The position numbers and the translations under genes were made by a program. From Halobacteriales archaeon YIM A00013 (GTDB lineage Archaea; Halobacteriota; Halobacteria; Halobacteriales; Haloarculaceae), in NCBI GenBank assembly GCA_025041195.1, contig JAKCFM010000002.1:248001-312000 (forward strand): a DNA stretch of 64,000 nt. Reading direction: 5' to 3'. Below, piece after piece: positions 45,167 through 53,983 of the stretch (position 1 is its first letter; each line of letters begins with the position of its first letter). The notes under the pieces were generated by a model. That model did no database searches, was not told the origin of the DNA, and saw nothing but the letters and a program-made list of their open reading frames with translations.

Positions 45167-45601
45167 TCAGTTCGGATCGTAGGGATTCGTTGCTGTATCG
45201 AGCCGATAGACGTCCTCGACAGCGTCAAAATCGTCGTCAAACGCATACAGGTAGCTGAGCCCCTCGGTTTGCATATACGCGACAATGCAGGCGTCGACGA
45301 AGGAGAGCGGTTCGTGTTGGCGAAAGTGGGATTTCCCTGTCGCGAGCGCGTCGGTGGTGAGTGATTCGATGTGGAAGCGGGCGTTTTCTTCGATGCGATC
45401 GAGGAGATCGACGGCTGCATCGTGGCCGGCGTGGGTCGTGAGGCCGTTGAGCGTTTCAGCGAGGATGTAGTCGAGGATGACTGCCTCCGGGAGGGTTCCA
45501 TTGTCGATGCCCTGGAGCACGGGAAGGGCGGCATCGTGGGATCCATCCCGCTGGTATGCGGCGGCAAAGAGGACCGTCGTATCGATCAGTGCACGAGGCA
45601 T
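45167..45601 (-). CDS. vapC: VapC-type PIN-domain toxin (ribonuclease)
   Basis: The 144-residue PIN domain has the acidic site residues: LIDTTVLFAAA (Asp6), the mid Glu in YILAETLNGL, SFVDACIVAYM (Asp) and FDDDFDAV. It would cut RNA (often tRNA) when freed from its antitoxin. It directly follows the antitoxin gene with no gap, as expected for a vapBC operon on the minus strand. The length and residues look intact. Confidence 0.88.
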   Translation of the reverse strand: MPRALIDTTVLFAAAYQRDGSHDAALPVLQGIDNGTLPEAVILDYILAETLNGLTTHAGHDAAVDLLDRIEENARFHIESLTTDALATGKSHFRQHEPLSFVDACIVAYMQTEGLSYLYAFDDDFDAVEDVYRLDTATNPYDPN

Positions 45602-45853
45602 TTACTCGATGTCGACGCCCCAGGCGTCGTGATCGCTCGTTACATCGGTCGGCTCCTCACCAGCGTAACCGTCGAAGTCGGCGAACGTGCCCGTTTGCTG
45701 TTGGATCACTTGGACCCGGACGCTCCCGTCGTCTTCGAGATGCCAACGAAGGTGATCACCATCGTCGATATTGAGTTCCCGCCGAATCCGTGCGGGGATA
45801 TTTGCCTGGTTTCCAGACACCTTGCTTTCTGCGTCAATTCTGTCGCTGCTCAT
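45602..45853 (-). CDS. vapB: VapB-type antitoxin (AbrB/SpoVT-like)
   Basis: The 83-residue protein begins with the AbrB-type swapped-hairpin DNA-binding domain (RIDAESKVSGNQANIPARIRRELNIDDGDHL), followed by an acidic tail (EEPTDVTSDHDAWGVDIE) that should wrap the PIN toxin. It is upstream of and adjacent to vapC in one operon and probably represses its own promoter. Confidence 0.85.
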   Translation of the reverse strand: MSSDRIDAESKVSGNQANIPARIRRELNIDDGDHLRWHLEDDGSVRVQVIQQQTGTFADFDGYAGEEPTDVTSDHDAWGVDIE

Positions 45854-45949
45854 ACCTACCGGTATGTGGCCGACCGGGAAAAAGCCTAGTGTGCCGCCAC
45901 ACTACCCAGTAACAGAAAAGCAATTCCGACGAAGCGGATGGTGATCTAC

Positions 45950-46112
45950 CCTGGTTCGTTGGAAGCCGGCCATCTGGTCGGGGAACGCAGCCCCGTTTGA
46001 TTTCGTGGTCGACGCGCCGCAGATGCTTGCAGCCGCCTTCGGGTGAGCGCTGCTGCCAGTCGCGACAGGTACACGACTCGTCGACGACGTCGACTTCGAT
46101 CTCGTGAACCAA
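45950..46112 (-). pseudogene. Fragment of a SWIM zinc-finger gene
   Basis: The minus-strand translation VHEIEVDVVDESCTCRDW, then GGCKHLRRVDHEI and VPRPDGRLP is the CxC...CxH SWIM zinc finger of halophile proteins. Upstream sequence is gone: at about 46100 it meets a serine-recombinase fragment reading the other way. Downstream of the motif the frame loses similarity. It is a leftover at a recombination junction. Confidence 0.65.
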
Positions 46113-46550
46113 CCGATTGGAACAATCGACGAAGACGATTGGATGGCCGAAATGATGTTGAATATGATGATGATCTTCGCAGATGCCGAACGGAAGATGA
46201 TCCGTTCAAGAGTCCAGGAAGGTATCGAAACCGCCATTGAGAAGGGAAAGCACGTCGGTCGCCCACCATTCGGCTACACCTTTGAGGACGGTTTTCTCCA
46301 GCAGATTCCTTCGGAATATGTACGGGCTCAAACCTTCATCCGCGAGGTTCGTAAAGGTCGTGAGAAACAAGCGACTGCTGAGTTCTTCGACATCCCAACA
46401 TCGAAGATGCGGAGTATCCTCGAACGAGCAGAGGCCAACTACGACATCCCATTTGATAATAATCAGTGGAAAATCGAACGAGCCAAGGTCACAACCGGTG
46501 AGAAGACACTACACCACTTACTGAGTGAAGAAGGTAATTACCCGAAGTGA
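46086..46550 (+). pseudogene. Serine recombinase (resolvase) missing its N-terminus
   Basis: The frame has the end of the resolvase catalytic domain (DEDDWMAEMMLNMMMIFADAERKMIRSRV), the EGIETAIEKGKHVGRPPFGY linker region and a C-terminal DNA-binding HTH-like part (KQATAEFFDIPTSKMRSILER). The first 80-90 residues with the nucleophilic Ser are absent, replaced by SWIM-gene sequence in reverse. The product cannot recombine DNA. It overlaps the S9 peptidase gene end by 13 bases. Confidence 0.75.
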
Positions 46551-48295
46551 TAATCAAGGAAGTCAATAATAGCGTTCCAACACTGGGTTTGCTTCTCACG
46601 CGATTTGGATTTGTGGCCCATTTCCTGGATTTCAATATATTCGTACTCATCCCCTCTGGTCCATCCCTTGTTCTGGAGTACTTGCTCGAAGATTCGTGGT
46701 TGGTCTGCGTTTGAATCTTCTTCGCCGTGGATCATGAGCAGTGGTGAACCAACCTCTCCGTCCATATGCGTTATCGGACTCATCGCTTCGTACTCTGCGC
46801 TTTGGTCGTCTGGATCTCCGAGCTGCCGACGGAGGTTCCCCAATGTAATCTGTCGAAGATCTACGACTCCTGTATCTGCTACGAATGCATCCCACGTGTT
46901 GGGGTACAAAACCGCCTGCATGTACACGTTGTATCCTCCGTGAGAGTGGCCATACGCAGCTACGTGGTTGGGGTTAACGTCCTCTTGTTGCCGAAGCCAT
47001 GTTCCAGCAGCGTTGAAGATGTCGTGTTCTGCAGGTGTCCATCCCGAAGCAGGGCAATTGGCCAGCAGCACTGTATATCCCTGATGCACAAGCAACTGCA
47101 CCTCTGGGCGGAATCTTCGGGTCCACTTCGTTGTCATACCATGAAAGAACACAACTGCTGGGGTTTCACGGTCTCTATCAGACGGTCGGTAAAGCAAACC
47201 TCCGGCGGTGTCTCCGTTCAGAAGTGGGAACTGTATCTCCGTCGGCTCAACAAACACATCAGGACCAATTTCTCGGTCCTCATATCCAGTACCGAATAGC
47301 ACGGTTGTGTCTGCAGTCTGTAAATTATGGTAGAGGACTTCGTATGGCCGATGTTCCTTGCTCCGTTGCAACACAAACCCTGCCCCATCCACTGTGGCCT
47401 CAGTGCCAGAACAATTCAAAAATATCCCCGAACACGGCACATCCCTTACGTTGCCTTCCATATCGATCATTGCAGTCGCTGACCTGGGGGGAGCACCGGC
47501 CAAAATCGCGTTACCCCCATGTAAGAATGCGACAGCTCCCATATCTGCAACCCACTCTACCGATTCATCATTCACATCGTATATCCCGCACATCCGACCA
47601 TCGCGCCAGTTTCCATCGTCACGCTCGACGAGCAGTTTGTGCTTGTGTGGGTGCCACTGCACAGGGGTGAGCCGCTTCCTATGATCCGAAAGATCCACAC
47701 GAACGGGATCACTGCCGTCTGCCCGTGCAATATAGGTAGTAAGGCCGCTCACAAACGTAGCTTCAGCTGTATTGGTCTGTGGTGGGTTGGACGTGTAGGC
47801 AACAAATTCTCCGTCTGGACTAACGGTACAAGTGGCTGCGATTTGCGTATCGAGCCCAGGAAACTCTAAGAAGTCACCATACTTATCGGTAGCTGGATTT
47901 CGCCAGCGGAGCGTGGTATCATCCACCCGGTAGTAGATCATCTCAGTAGCTGGGTTCACAGCCCATAGCAGGCCATCTTCTGGAATCGAAAATAGCTTCT
48001 CTTTTTCCCCTTCTATTGGCGAGCGATACACACAAGAGCTGTTACCTTCCGCTCCTCGATAGAGAACAGCTTCGCTATCCGCGGCCCATAGGTACGAAAC
48101 GCTCTCGGGGTGGAGTGGGATCTCACCATCGGTGAATTGGTGACGCCGACCAGTGGGGAGATGAATGCCGTACAGCTCAAAGCGTCCAGTCGTATTCCAA
48201 TTGCACGCAACCCACTCGCCATCTGGCGAAGCCTTCGGAAAGTATGCCGTTGGAATTGAGAAAAACGTCTCGATGGGTTTGGTTAGGTTTGTCAT
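46538..48295 (-). CDS. S9-family (prolyl oligopeptidase-like) serine peptidase
   Basis: The 585-residue protein has an N-terminal beta-propeller-like region (repeats such as FPKASPDGEWVACNW and TVSPDGEFVAYTSN) and a C-terminal alpha/beta hydrolase with AVVFFHGMT, the nucleophile elbow GHSHGG, the acid in MIHGEEDSNAD, and a catalytic His in QEMGHKS. That is a full Ser-Asp-His set. No signal peptide is seen, so it is likely cytoplasmic and acts on short peptides or esters. It is flanked by decayed genes, suggesting it came in as part of an accessory segment. Confidence 0.85.
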   Translation of the reverse strand: MTNLTKPIETFFSIPTAYFPKASPDGEWVACNWNTTGRFELYGIHLPTGRRHQFTDGEIPLHPESVSYLWAADSEAVLYRGAEGNSSCVYRSPIEGEKEKLFSIPEDGLLWAVNPATEMIYYRVDDTTLRWRNPATDKYGDFLEFPGLDTQIAATCTVSPDGEFVAYTSNPPQTNTAEATFVSGLTTYIARADGSDPVRVDLSDHRKRLTPVQWHPHKHKLLVERDDGNWRDGRMCGIYDVNDESVEWVADMGAVAFLHGGNAILAGAPPRSATAMIDMEGNVRDVPCSGIFLNCSGTEATVDGAGFVLQRSKEHRPYEVLYHNLQTADTTVLFGTGYEDREIGPDVFVEPTEIQFPLLNGDTAGGLLYRPSDRDRETPAVVFFHGMTTKWTRRFRPEVQLLVHQGYTVLLANCPASGWTPAEHDIFNAAGTWLRQQEDVNPNHVAAYGHSHGGYNVYMQAVLYPNTWDAFVADTGVVDLRQITLGNLRRQLGDPDDQSAEYEAMSPITHMDGEVGSPLLMIHGEEDSNADQPRIFEQVLQNKGWTRGDEYEYIEIQEMGHKSKSREKQTQCWNAIIDFLDYHFG

Positions 48296-48496
48296 CTGAA
48301 TATCTGAACAAATATCGAGCGTATGGGAACAAGAAGGGAACTATCGTCACCGAGTACATCGGCAAGGCCGACTCCTGGATTCTCTTAGCCTTGTACAACA
48401 TTGGATAGTGGTATGCACCTCTTGGTGTTGTACAAGGCACTGGAATGATCGAGAACAGTTATTACAAGTTCTGAAGTAGTGATATTCTCTTAGACA

Positions 48497-49012
48497 ATGG
48501 GTTGGAACACCTCAGCGCTTTTCATTAAGAACCGATCGGTCGATGAGGTCGTCGGCTTGCTGCCGGACATCGTAGACAACGAGCCGACCGGCTGCTCCGT
48601 GTTTGCTGATCAGGCGACGAGTCATCACCCGGGAGGTCGGCTCTATCTCGCCAAGACGGGCGCGTGGTGTCAGCTGTGGGATCCAAATCAGCACTTCGCC
48701 CTGGATCCGGACATGATCGTGACCAAAGTTGGTTCCGAGTTTCTGATGAACACGACTGTACTGGGGGTGATATTCTCGAGCGTTACGGATATTTTCGGGT
48801 TCTGGCTTTCCGTTAACGGTGAAGTGGTTCGCCAGGCGGTCTTTAAGTTGGGCGATCCTGTTGTTGAGCACGGAGAGCCGCTGCCCGTTGAAGCTCGGAT
48901 GCCGGTCCCGAGCACTGGTCATGTGGAGTATCTGTGGCAGATCATCGAATCGGAGACCGACGTGACCTACGACCTAGAGATCCCGTTCGAGATCTACACT
49001 GTCGATGCGTGA
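48497..49012 (+). CDS. Unknown protein, 171 aa
   Basis: The soluble protein starts MGWNTSALFIKNRSVDEV and contains FGFWLSVNGEVVRQAVFKLG and GEPLPVEARMP. The alternation of Trp/Phe strands and the G-x-LP-x-E element remind me of immunity-type proteins or DUF6461-like domains that accompany polymorphic toxins, but this is a weak resemblance. No toxin gene is adjacent. A TATA-like element (ttattaca, about 48459-48466) precedes the start. Confidence 0.6.
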   Translation: MGWNTSALFIKNRSVDEVVGLLPDIVDNEPTGCSVFADQATSHHPGGRLYLAKTGAWCQLWDPNQHFALDPDMIVTKVGSEFLMNTTVLGVIFSSVTDIFGFWLSVNGEVVRQAVFKLGDPVVEHGEPLPVEARMPVPSTGHVEYLWQIIESETDVTYDLEIPFEIYTVDA

Positions 49013-49151
49013 CGTTGTCCTGATGGCGGGATATAGCTTGGGTGAGCCTGGAAATAACGATGTTTGACAGCTGTCCGCATTTCTCTCGTTCGGAGTTGAA
49101 TAAGACACGTGGGTTCTATAGGAAGCGGTTCATTTCCTCTGGACGGTCACC

Positions 49152-50255
49152 ATGGGTATCGAACTGATCTACCACGATTTCGACGACGAAACCCCAAAAT
49201 CCCCGTTTGAAGACACAATCGTCAGACTCTCGGACGGAGCTACACTCGATATCGCGTGTCCGTATCTGGGACTCGACGTTCTTCAATCCATCACCGACCG
49301 TGCTCAAACGTGGCGCCTAGTAACCGACGTCCAGGAGTGGTTTCGCTCTCACTCGGGAGAACGCAGAGGGTTGCTGGAGTTCGTACGATCGAACAGCGGA
49401 TCGATCCACGATTGTCGGGGCCTGCACGCGAAGGTCCTCGTCGGAAACGGCGCTGGGCTGGTCGGTTCGGCAAACGTCACATACGGCGGTCTCGTGAGGA
49501 ACCCTGAGATGGCTGTGCTGTTCGAGGATGCTGGCGAGGTGGACGAACTCGCTACGTGGTTCGAGGACATTTGGAGACGCACTAGAGCACCCGATTTCGA
49601 TGACCTGGACGCCTATTTAACCGAAATCGAATTGCTCGAACCCGAGGAGCGATCGAGTCCAGCGTTGCCTGATACCGGACCGTCAATCGAAGCATCACTC
49701 CAACGACTCGGCGAGTCTACGATCGAGGTCAACGAGACCGCTCACAGCCGACTCGTGGATACCGTCAGCCAGTCCCCGAGCAGAGATTGGATGGAGGCCT
49801 ACTTCGACTGGGTCGCGGAAGTGATCGAGTGCACCGGACTCGACGAGTCGGACGAGCGAATCGCGACGACAGTTCCTGCTTCGTCGCCACGACTGCCCGT
49901 TAATGTGAATCACAGATACGTACTTGCAGCATTCCCCCAGCAGGAGCAAATCGGGATAATCCTCCCGAACGACAGCAAGGCACTGGACGAACTCGAGAAG
50001 TTCGTCAGCAACTTCGGCCCCTTCTCGACGAACTCGGACGAGGATCCGTACTGGTTCAAGTTTCCAGGTGATCCTGCTGAATTTATCTCCAAGGATATCA
50101 AAGCGGACTGGCGAGAGATCGTTCGTAATGAAGCCCAGCGGGGTGAACGATCTGAATATCGTCACTACCACGAACCAGCAGCGTACAGAGTCGCTGTCGA
50201 CGATCAATACCGCGAGAATGTCTTAGATAGGGCGTTTCCCTCGCGAAGCGACTGA
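49152..50255 (+). CDS. Phospholipase D-like protein with a single HKD motif
   Basis: The 367-residue protein carries one PLD motif, LHAKVLVGNGAGLVGSANVT (His92, Lys94, Asn108), in an N-terminal domain of about 160 residues. A unique C-terminal domain follows with no recognised fold. Single-HKD proteins act as dimers and include nucleases (Nuc, BfiI-type) and helicase-associated PLD domains. A DNA- or RNA-cleaving defence role is possible in this accessory region, but no partner helicase or methyltransferase gene is next to it. ATG 49152 is the only good start. Confidence 0.78.
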   Translation: MGIELIYHDFDDETPKSPFEDTIVRLSDGATLDIACPYLGLDVLQSITDRAQTWRLVTDVQEWFRSHSGERRGLLEFVRSNSGSIHDCRGLHAKVLVGNGAGLVGSANVTYGGLVRNPEMAVLFEDAGEVDELATWFEDIWRRTRAPDFDDLDAYLTEIELLEPEERSSPALPDTGPSIEASLQRLGESTIEVNETAHSRLVDTVSQSPSRDWMEAYFDWVAEVIECTGLDESDERIATTVPASSPRLPVNVNHRYVLAAFPQQEQIGIILPNDSKALDELEKFVSNFGPFSTNSDEDPYWFKFPGDPAEFISKDIKADWREIVRNEAQRGERSEYRHYHEPAAYRVAVDDQYRENVLDRAFPSRSD

Positions 50256-51107
50256 CTCAGCTTCGCGATCACGGGTGCAGTATATTTCCAATATCATTCG
50301 AATACGAAATAAAATCGTGACGATCGACGACGTTGTAGACACCAGTCAAGCAACCTCTCCGAAGCTATCGGAATGCAGGTAGAACCCGAAGATCCCGATG
50401 ACTTTATCGAGGAGTTCGGGATCGAACAGAACTGTGAGGATGGCGCAATTAAGCTCGCGTCATAATGCAATTTGAGCTTATTACTAGGGTTGAAATAAGT
50501 CCTACAAAAATCTGATGCGCCAGATCACGATGCGCTGACCGGACCGATCGGACGACGTGCGTGTCTATAACCGATAACACTTGCCTAGTCCATCTGTAGA
50601 AATAAGGAAACTCTAACCTCAGCAAGCCAGGGTCGAGGAGATCATTCCGGATGGGCTACTATGAGACGATGATACCAGGTGAGATGTTGTATACCACGGG
50701 TCTGTAGGTCTCTGTGTCCATCAGATCCTACTCCAATGCCAACCGACACACCAACACCTACGATGGAGCCGACTCACAAAGGTGTTTGACGACGACATGG
50801 GTATTGAGCGAACTGTTGAATGACGGATGAAGATGTACCTGTCAAAGATGGATAGGGCCACTATCTGCACCGGGCTGAGAGTGTTCACAATCAGACCATC
50901 AGTATGAATTTTAAAGATTTGGCATTTCTCGAACTCAGAGTCCGAAAAAATTGACTCGATGCAGTCTATAGCCGAAGTTCTCTCCGGAGTTGAATGATGA
51001 TACTGTGTATTGGAATTGTATTCAAGTTTCCACTATTAGTTCGCTTGTATGGTTAGTAATCGCGCAGATGAGATAATCACACTGCAAATCAGAACCAGAT
51101 AGTAGGG
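50256..51107. other. 852-bp stretch without an intact gene
   Basis: The sequence is AT-rich in parts and contains only short frames, for example a 30-codon frame from 50372 (MQVEPEDPDDFIEEFG). Nothing has family landmarks. It looks like decayed DNA between accessory genes. Confidence 0.5.
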
Positions 51108-51530
51108 TTACCACCACCCCTGTGACTCAGTTTGTCCCTTTTTAATATGCACAGCCGCAGGATCCTTGGGAAGATCATTTATGTCCTTTCCCACTACTTT
51201 ATCACCATATAATACTTTAATCGAAAGCTCTTCATATGGATTAGTTTCTTTTGTTGCTGTTACAATAATGTCTGCATCAGATTTATTTACAAAATACGTT
51301 TCTTTACCCCACCCAGCGATTACTTCATTATCATTCTTTGTAGCGAGGTTTCCATTCCATTCACAAGTACACTCAACTATTATATCGTATCCCTCTGGTT
51401 CTGGTTGGTCAGGGAATCCCGCAATACCTAAATAAACGAACAGGCCAATCCACGTCACGTAGCAGTATAGGAGAAAAGCATTCCGTTTCTTGTGTCCTTC
51501 CTTTAACCCAGGTAATTTGGTGACTTTCAT
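51108..51530 (-). CDS. Membrane-anchored unknown protein, 140 aa
   Basis: The protein has a basic N-terminus (MKVTKLPGLKEGHKKRN), one transmembrane helix (FLLYCYVTWIGLFVYLGIAG) and an external domain of about 100 residues with a possible CTCEW disulfide pair. The DNA is noticeably AT-rich compared with its surroundings and codon use differs, suggesting recent acquisition. No family is recognised. Confidence 0.6.
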   Translation of the reverse strand: MKVTKLPGLKEGHKKRNAFLLYCYVTWIGLFVYLGIAGFPDQPEPEGYDIIVECTCEWNGNLATKNDNEVIAGWGKETYFVNKSDADIIVTATKETNPYEELSIKVLYGDKVVGKDINDLPKDPAAVHIKKGQTESQGWW

Positions 51531-51790
51531 CGTTTTATAATATTTTAGATGTCATATATTTACTAATTTCGATATACATCTACATCTGGTACTGGATACT
51601 TGTGGTTATCTGTGTTTCATACTTACCCGACAACGAGGGATGACTTCTGATGGTCCGACAGTAACTACTGTTCTTTATATATTTAGGCCACTATTAATTA
51701 CTCCCTTAAGAAGGATAAACGCGAGTAGCAATAGTAATCTTGGCGAAGATGGCCCAAGTACCGAGGGTCGCGACTATCAGATCCGTCTAC

Positions 51791-52206
51791 CTATAGGACT
51801 TCCAGATCATTGGTCGTCTCAAAAAGAGGGATTGAATCAGCCGTACTTTCATCACGGATATCAGCGACGAGACACTCTGTCAACCACTCGTTCCAACAGT
51901 CTGCTTTTGAAGCGGGACGTTCGGGTGATTGGAACTCATGACCACCAGACTCGGCGAGAATCTCCGGCTGCAGTCCTGCTGGTATTGGATTCAATTTGGG
52001 CCTGCATGACCGATCTCATGAAGAATTCGGTTCGGGACGAATTCACGGTTCACACAAAGTCGTTGATACTGTTCTTGTGCATGAATGAGCCCAACGAGGT
52101 TTGCTTCAAATTCCTGTCGATACATCTCATATCCGTACAATCCCTGCTCAAGTTCGTCAACGTCAATAATCCAGACGTACAGCGGCTGATTGCTCCGGTA
52201 CGTTGT
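51791..52206 (-). pseudogene. Broken gene downstream of the terpene synthase
   Basis: After the terpene synthase TAA, the same minus-strand frame stays open and reads PLYVWIIDVDELEQGLYGYE, EFEANLVGLIHAQ and FVPNRILHEIGHA, ending at a TGA (51991). A shifted frame then continues NPIPAGLQPEILAESGGHEF and KADCWNEWLTECLVAD to 51791. Together they look like one protein of about 130 residues with a frameshift and no clear start. HEIGH resembles an HExxH metal site, but the family is not recognised. It may once have been the third gene of the terpene operon. Confidence 0.45.
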
Positions 52207-53193
52207 TTACTGGGTGTGGTCGTATCGGATTGCTTCTTGTGACCATCTCAGATTCCCGCTCATCAATTGTTCAAGGCCATCACAGTACGCGGTAAGGTTA
52301 CTGTCCGTCTTTGCAGTGAGCATCTCGGCGTGTTTACTGAACCGACGAACTTCCGTATTGATCATTTCACAGGCCTCAGTGATTGCCGTCTGGAGCGAAC
52401 AACCCCGATCGTTGCAAATGACAAGCACCAGATTGTTCACTTCCCCATTAGCCAGCTCTCTCTGAAGGGAGTACAGATCGTTTGTCCACGCGATGACGTT
52501 GCCTGCGTTCTTTCGAAGGGCCGCGAACTCCGGTCGCTGGGAGACAGCTGCAGGAATAACGCAATCCCGGGTCATCTCAACGAAGGCAAGGACCGCGTCC
52601 ATCGCCGCTGCTAACCGACGGTGTTTGATGTATGCTTCACAGTCTGGAATCTGCCCGGCACAACGGGTATGGACCTCCCACAGGATTCCATCGAAGTATG
52701 TCCGGTGCTGTTTAGTCCACCGATTCTGCCACACTGGTGGCATGCGATCCCGGGCTCGCTGATACACATCGGCGAATGCTTGCACAAGTGGCTGCCCATC
52801 CGGTTGTCGTGATGCATCCACAAGCACCTCCCGAAATGGCCGTTGAAATCGTTTGATAGCAGACGGATCGGCCCCGTGTTCGGTTCGATCGAGACAGTCG
52901 TCAAACGCAAATAGCCAGACTGTCCAGTCACTACACAGCTCCAGCGTTGAGCGTGGCGCGTTTGGATGGGCCAGACAGGTAAGGCGTGATACTTGGGCAA
53001 TGGCTTCTGGAGAGTCCACAAACGTCATGATCTCCGACTCCTGAGCCCATTGACGAGTATGTGCAGTGACGTTCTCGAGATGAGGACTGATCTCGGTGGC
53101 GGCCGAATAACAGAGGTTCGGAGTCTCAAGATGTGACGCTATTCTGGCTGGGGGAGGAGACCGTTCACACTGCTGTTTGAGGTTTTGATGCAT
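52207..53193 (-). CDS. Class I terpene synthase (cyclase)
   Basis: The 328-residue protein has both metal-binding motifs of class I terpene cyclases: the Asp-rich FAFDDCLDRTE (Asp98, Asp99, Asp102) and the NSE triad NDLYSLQRE (Asn238, Ser242, Glu246), plus the C-terminal NLRWSQEAIRY signature. Length and spacing match bacterial sesqui/diterpene cyclases, so an active enzyme converting a prenyl diphosphate to a cyclic terpene is likely. Motifs are those of cyclases and not of squalene or phytoene synthases (no DxxxD pair twice). It follows an SRPBCC-like gene by six bases. The product cannot be predicted. Confidence 0.85.
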   Translation of the reverse strand: MHQNLKQQCERSPPPARIASHLETPNLCYSAATEISPHLENVTAHTRQWAQESEIMTFVDSPEAIAQVSRLTCLAHPNAPRSTLELCSDWTVWLFAFDDCLDRTEHGADPSAIKRFQRPFREVLVDASRQPDGQPLVQAFADVYQRARDRMPPVWQNRWTKQHRTYFDGILWEVHTRCAGQIPDCEAYIKHRRLAAAMDAVLAFVEMTRDCVIPAAVSQRPEFAALRKNAGNVIAWTNDLYSLQRELANGEVNNLVLVICNDRGCSLQTAITEACEMINTEVRRFSKHAEMLTAKTDSNLTAYCDGLEQLMSGNLRWSQEAIRYDHTQ

Positions 53194-53199
53194 AACTAA

Positions 53200-53622
53200 C
53201 TAGGTATCTGAACGAGCCTCTCGGACAGCAGCGATCGGCTCATTGTCCGTCCAATCCGGCGTAAGATCGTCCACAATACTTCGGGTGACGTCTGCCGTCC
53301 CACTCACGTGCGAGCAGTCGCCCGTTATCTGGAGGTGACGCTGAATCGTTCCATCCAGATTGCTCCCCAATGTTATTGTCGTTGCTGTTGGCGTGGAAAC
53401 AGCGTTTACATGCGGGTCGATGCCAAGAGAGACTGTCGATGAGCCGACGTTGGATGCATTGCTATACGACCCTGGCCGGGAGTCATGTGCCTTTCCAAGT
53501 ATCATGCCTGGCCAGTACTCTGAAATCTTTGGTAGAACCGATAATACCGAGCAGATATCGGTGGCCGGAGCGTTAATGGTGGCTGTCTGTACGGTCGTTT
53601 GGGCGTTTGTGTCTGTTTGCAT
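53200..53622 (-). CDS. SRPBCC-like small ligand-binding protein
   Basis: The 140-residue protein starts like a polyketide-cyclase/START-type domain (TATINAPATDICSVLSVLPKISEYWPGM), then has beta strands and a C-terminal helix. Such proteins bind hydrophobic ligands. It lies directly upstream of the terpene synthase in one transcript, so it may bind or modify the terpene product. The family assignment rests mainly on the N-terminal pattern and is moderate. Confidence 0.6.
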   Translation of the reverse strand: MQTDTNAQTTVQTATINAPATDICSVLSVLPKISEYWPGMILGKAHDSRPGSYSNASNVGSSTVSLGIDPHVNAVSTPTATTITLGSNLDGTIQRHLQITGDCSHVSGTADVTRSIVDDLTPDWTDNEPIAAVREARSDT

Positions 53623-53883
53623 TAGCTACCGAATTTCAATTGCTTACGATGTGTCCGATACGGAACCTGGCATTTATCGAGCTGTACCCGCCCACGCTGG
53701 CCGGAAGAGTGGTTTTTTCGAAACTCTGGGATAAGTCAACCATCCTTATTTTTTAGCTGATAAGTTATACCCATTCATAGCTAATCCGCAAAATGCCTTA
53801 CTAAAACAGATTTTATTATGTTAATTAACTAATACCTATAGCTATTTACTACTGAATTGAGTAGATTGTACCCTGCGTCACAG

Positions 53884-53979
53884 GTTGAGAGGATGCTTTT
53901 CATGCTCGTGAACATGCCAACGCCAGCGGCCAGGTGAATTACCAGGAACACGCTGGTCAGAATCGATCTCCAACAGGAC
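53884..53979 (+). pseudogene. Second relic of the module's 96-aa helical gene
   Basis: Bases 53884-53979 match the central part of the helical gene of the PolB2 module (the GAACA-GCCAACGCCAG, CCAGGAACACG and GGTCAGAATCGATCTC blocks), with an internal loss of about 18 bases and an in-frame stop. It is immediately followed by a broken TnpB gene. No polymerase or RecA-like remnant is adjacent. It lies about 2 kb upstream of module copy 2, in the same orientation. Confidence 0.65.
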
Positions 53980-53983
53980 CGTC

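Noticed and set aside
50372-50464. 30-codon acidic frame MQVEPEDPDDFIEEFG
   Set aside because: Too short and isolated in decayed DNA; no promoter or homologous pattern to support it.
51640-52242. 200-codon plus-strand frame opposite the broken gene behind the terpene synthase
   Set aside because: Its composition is not protein-like and the minus strand gives better protein-like sequence over the same bases.
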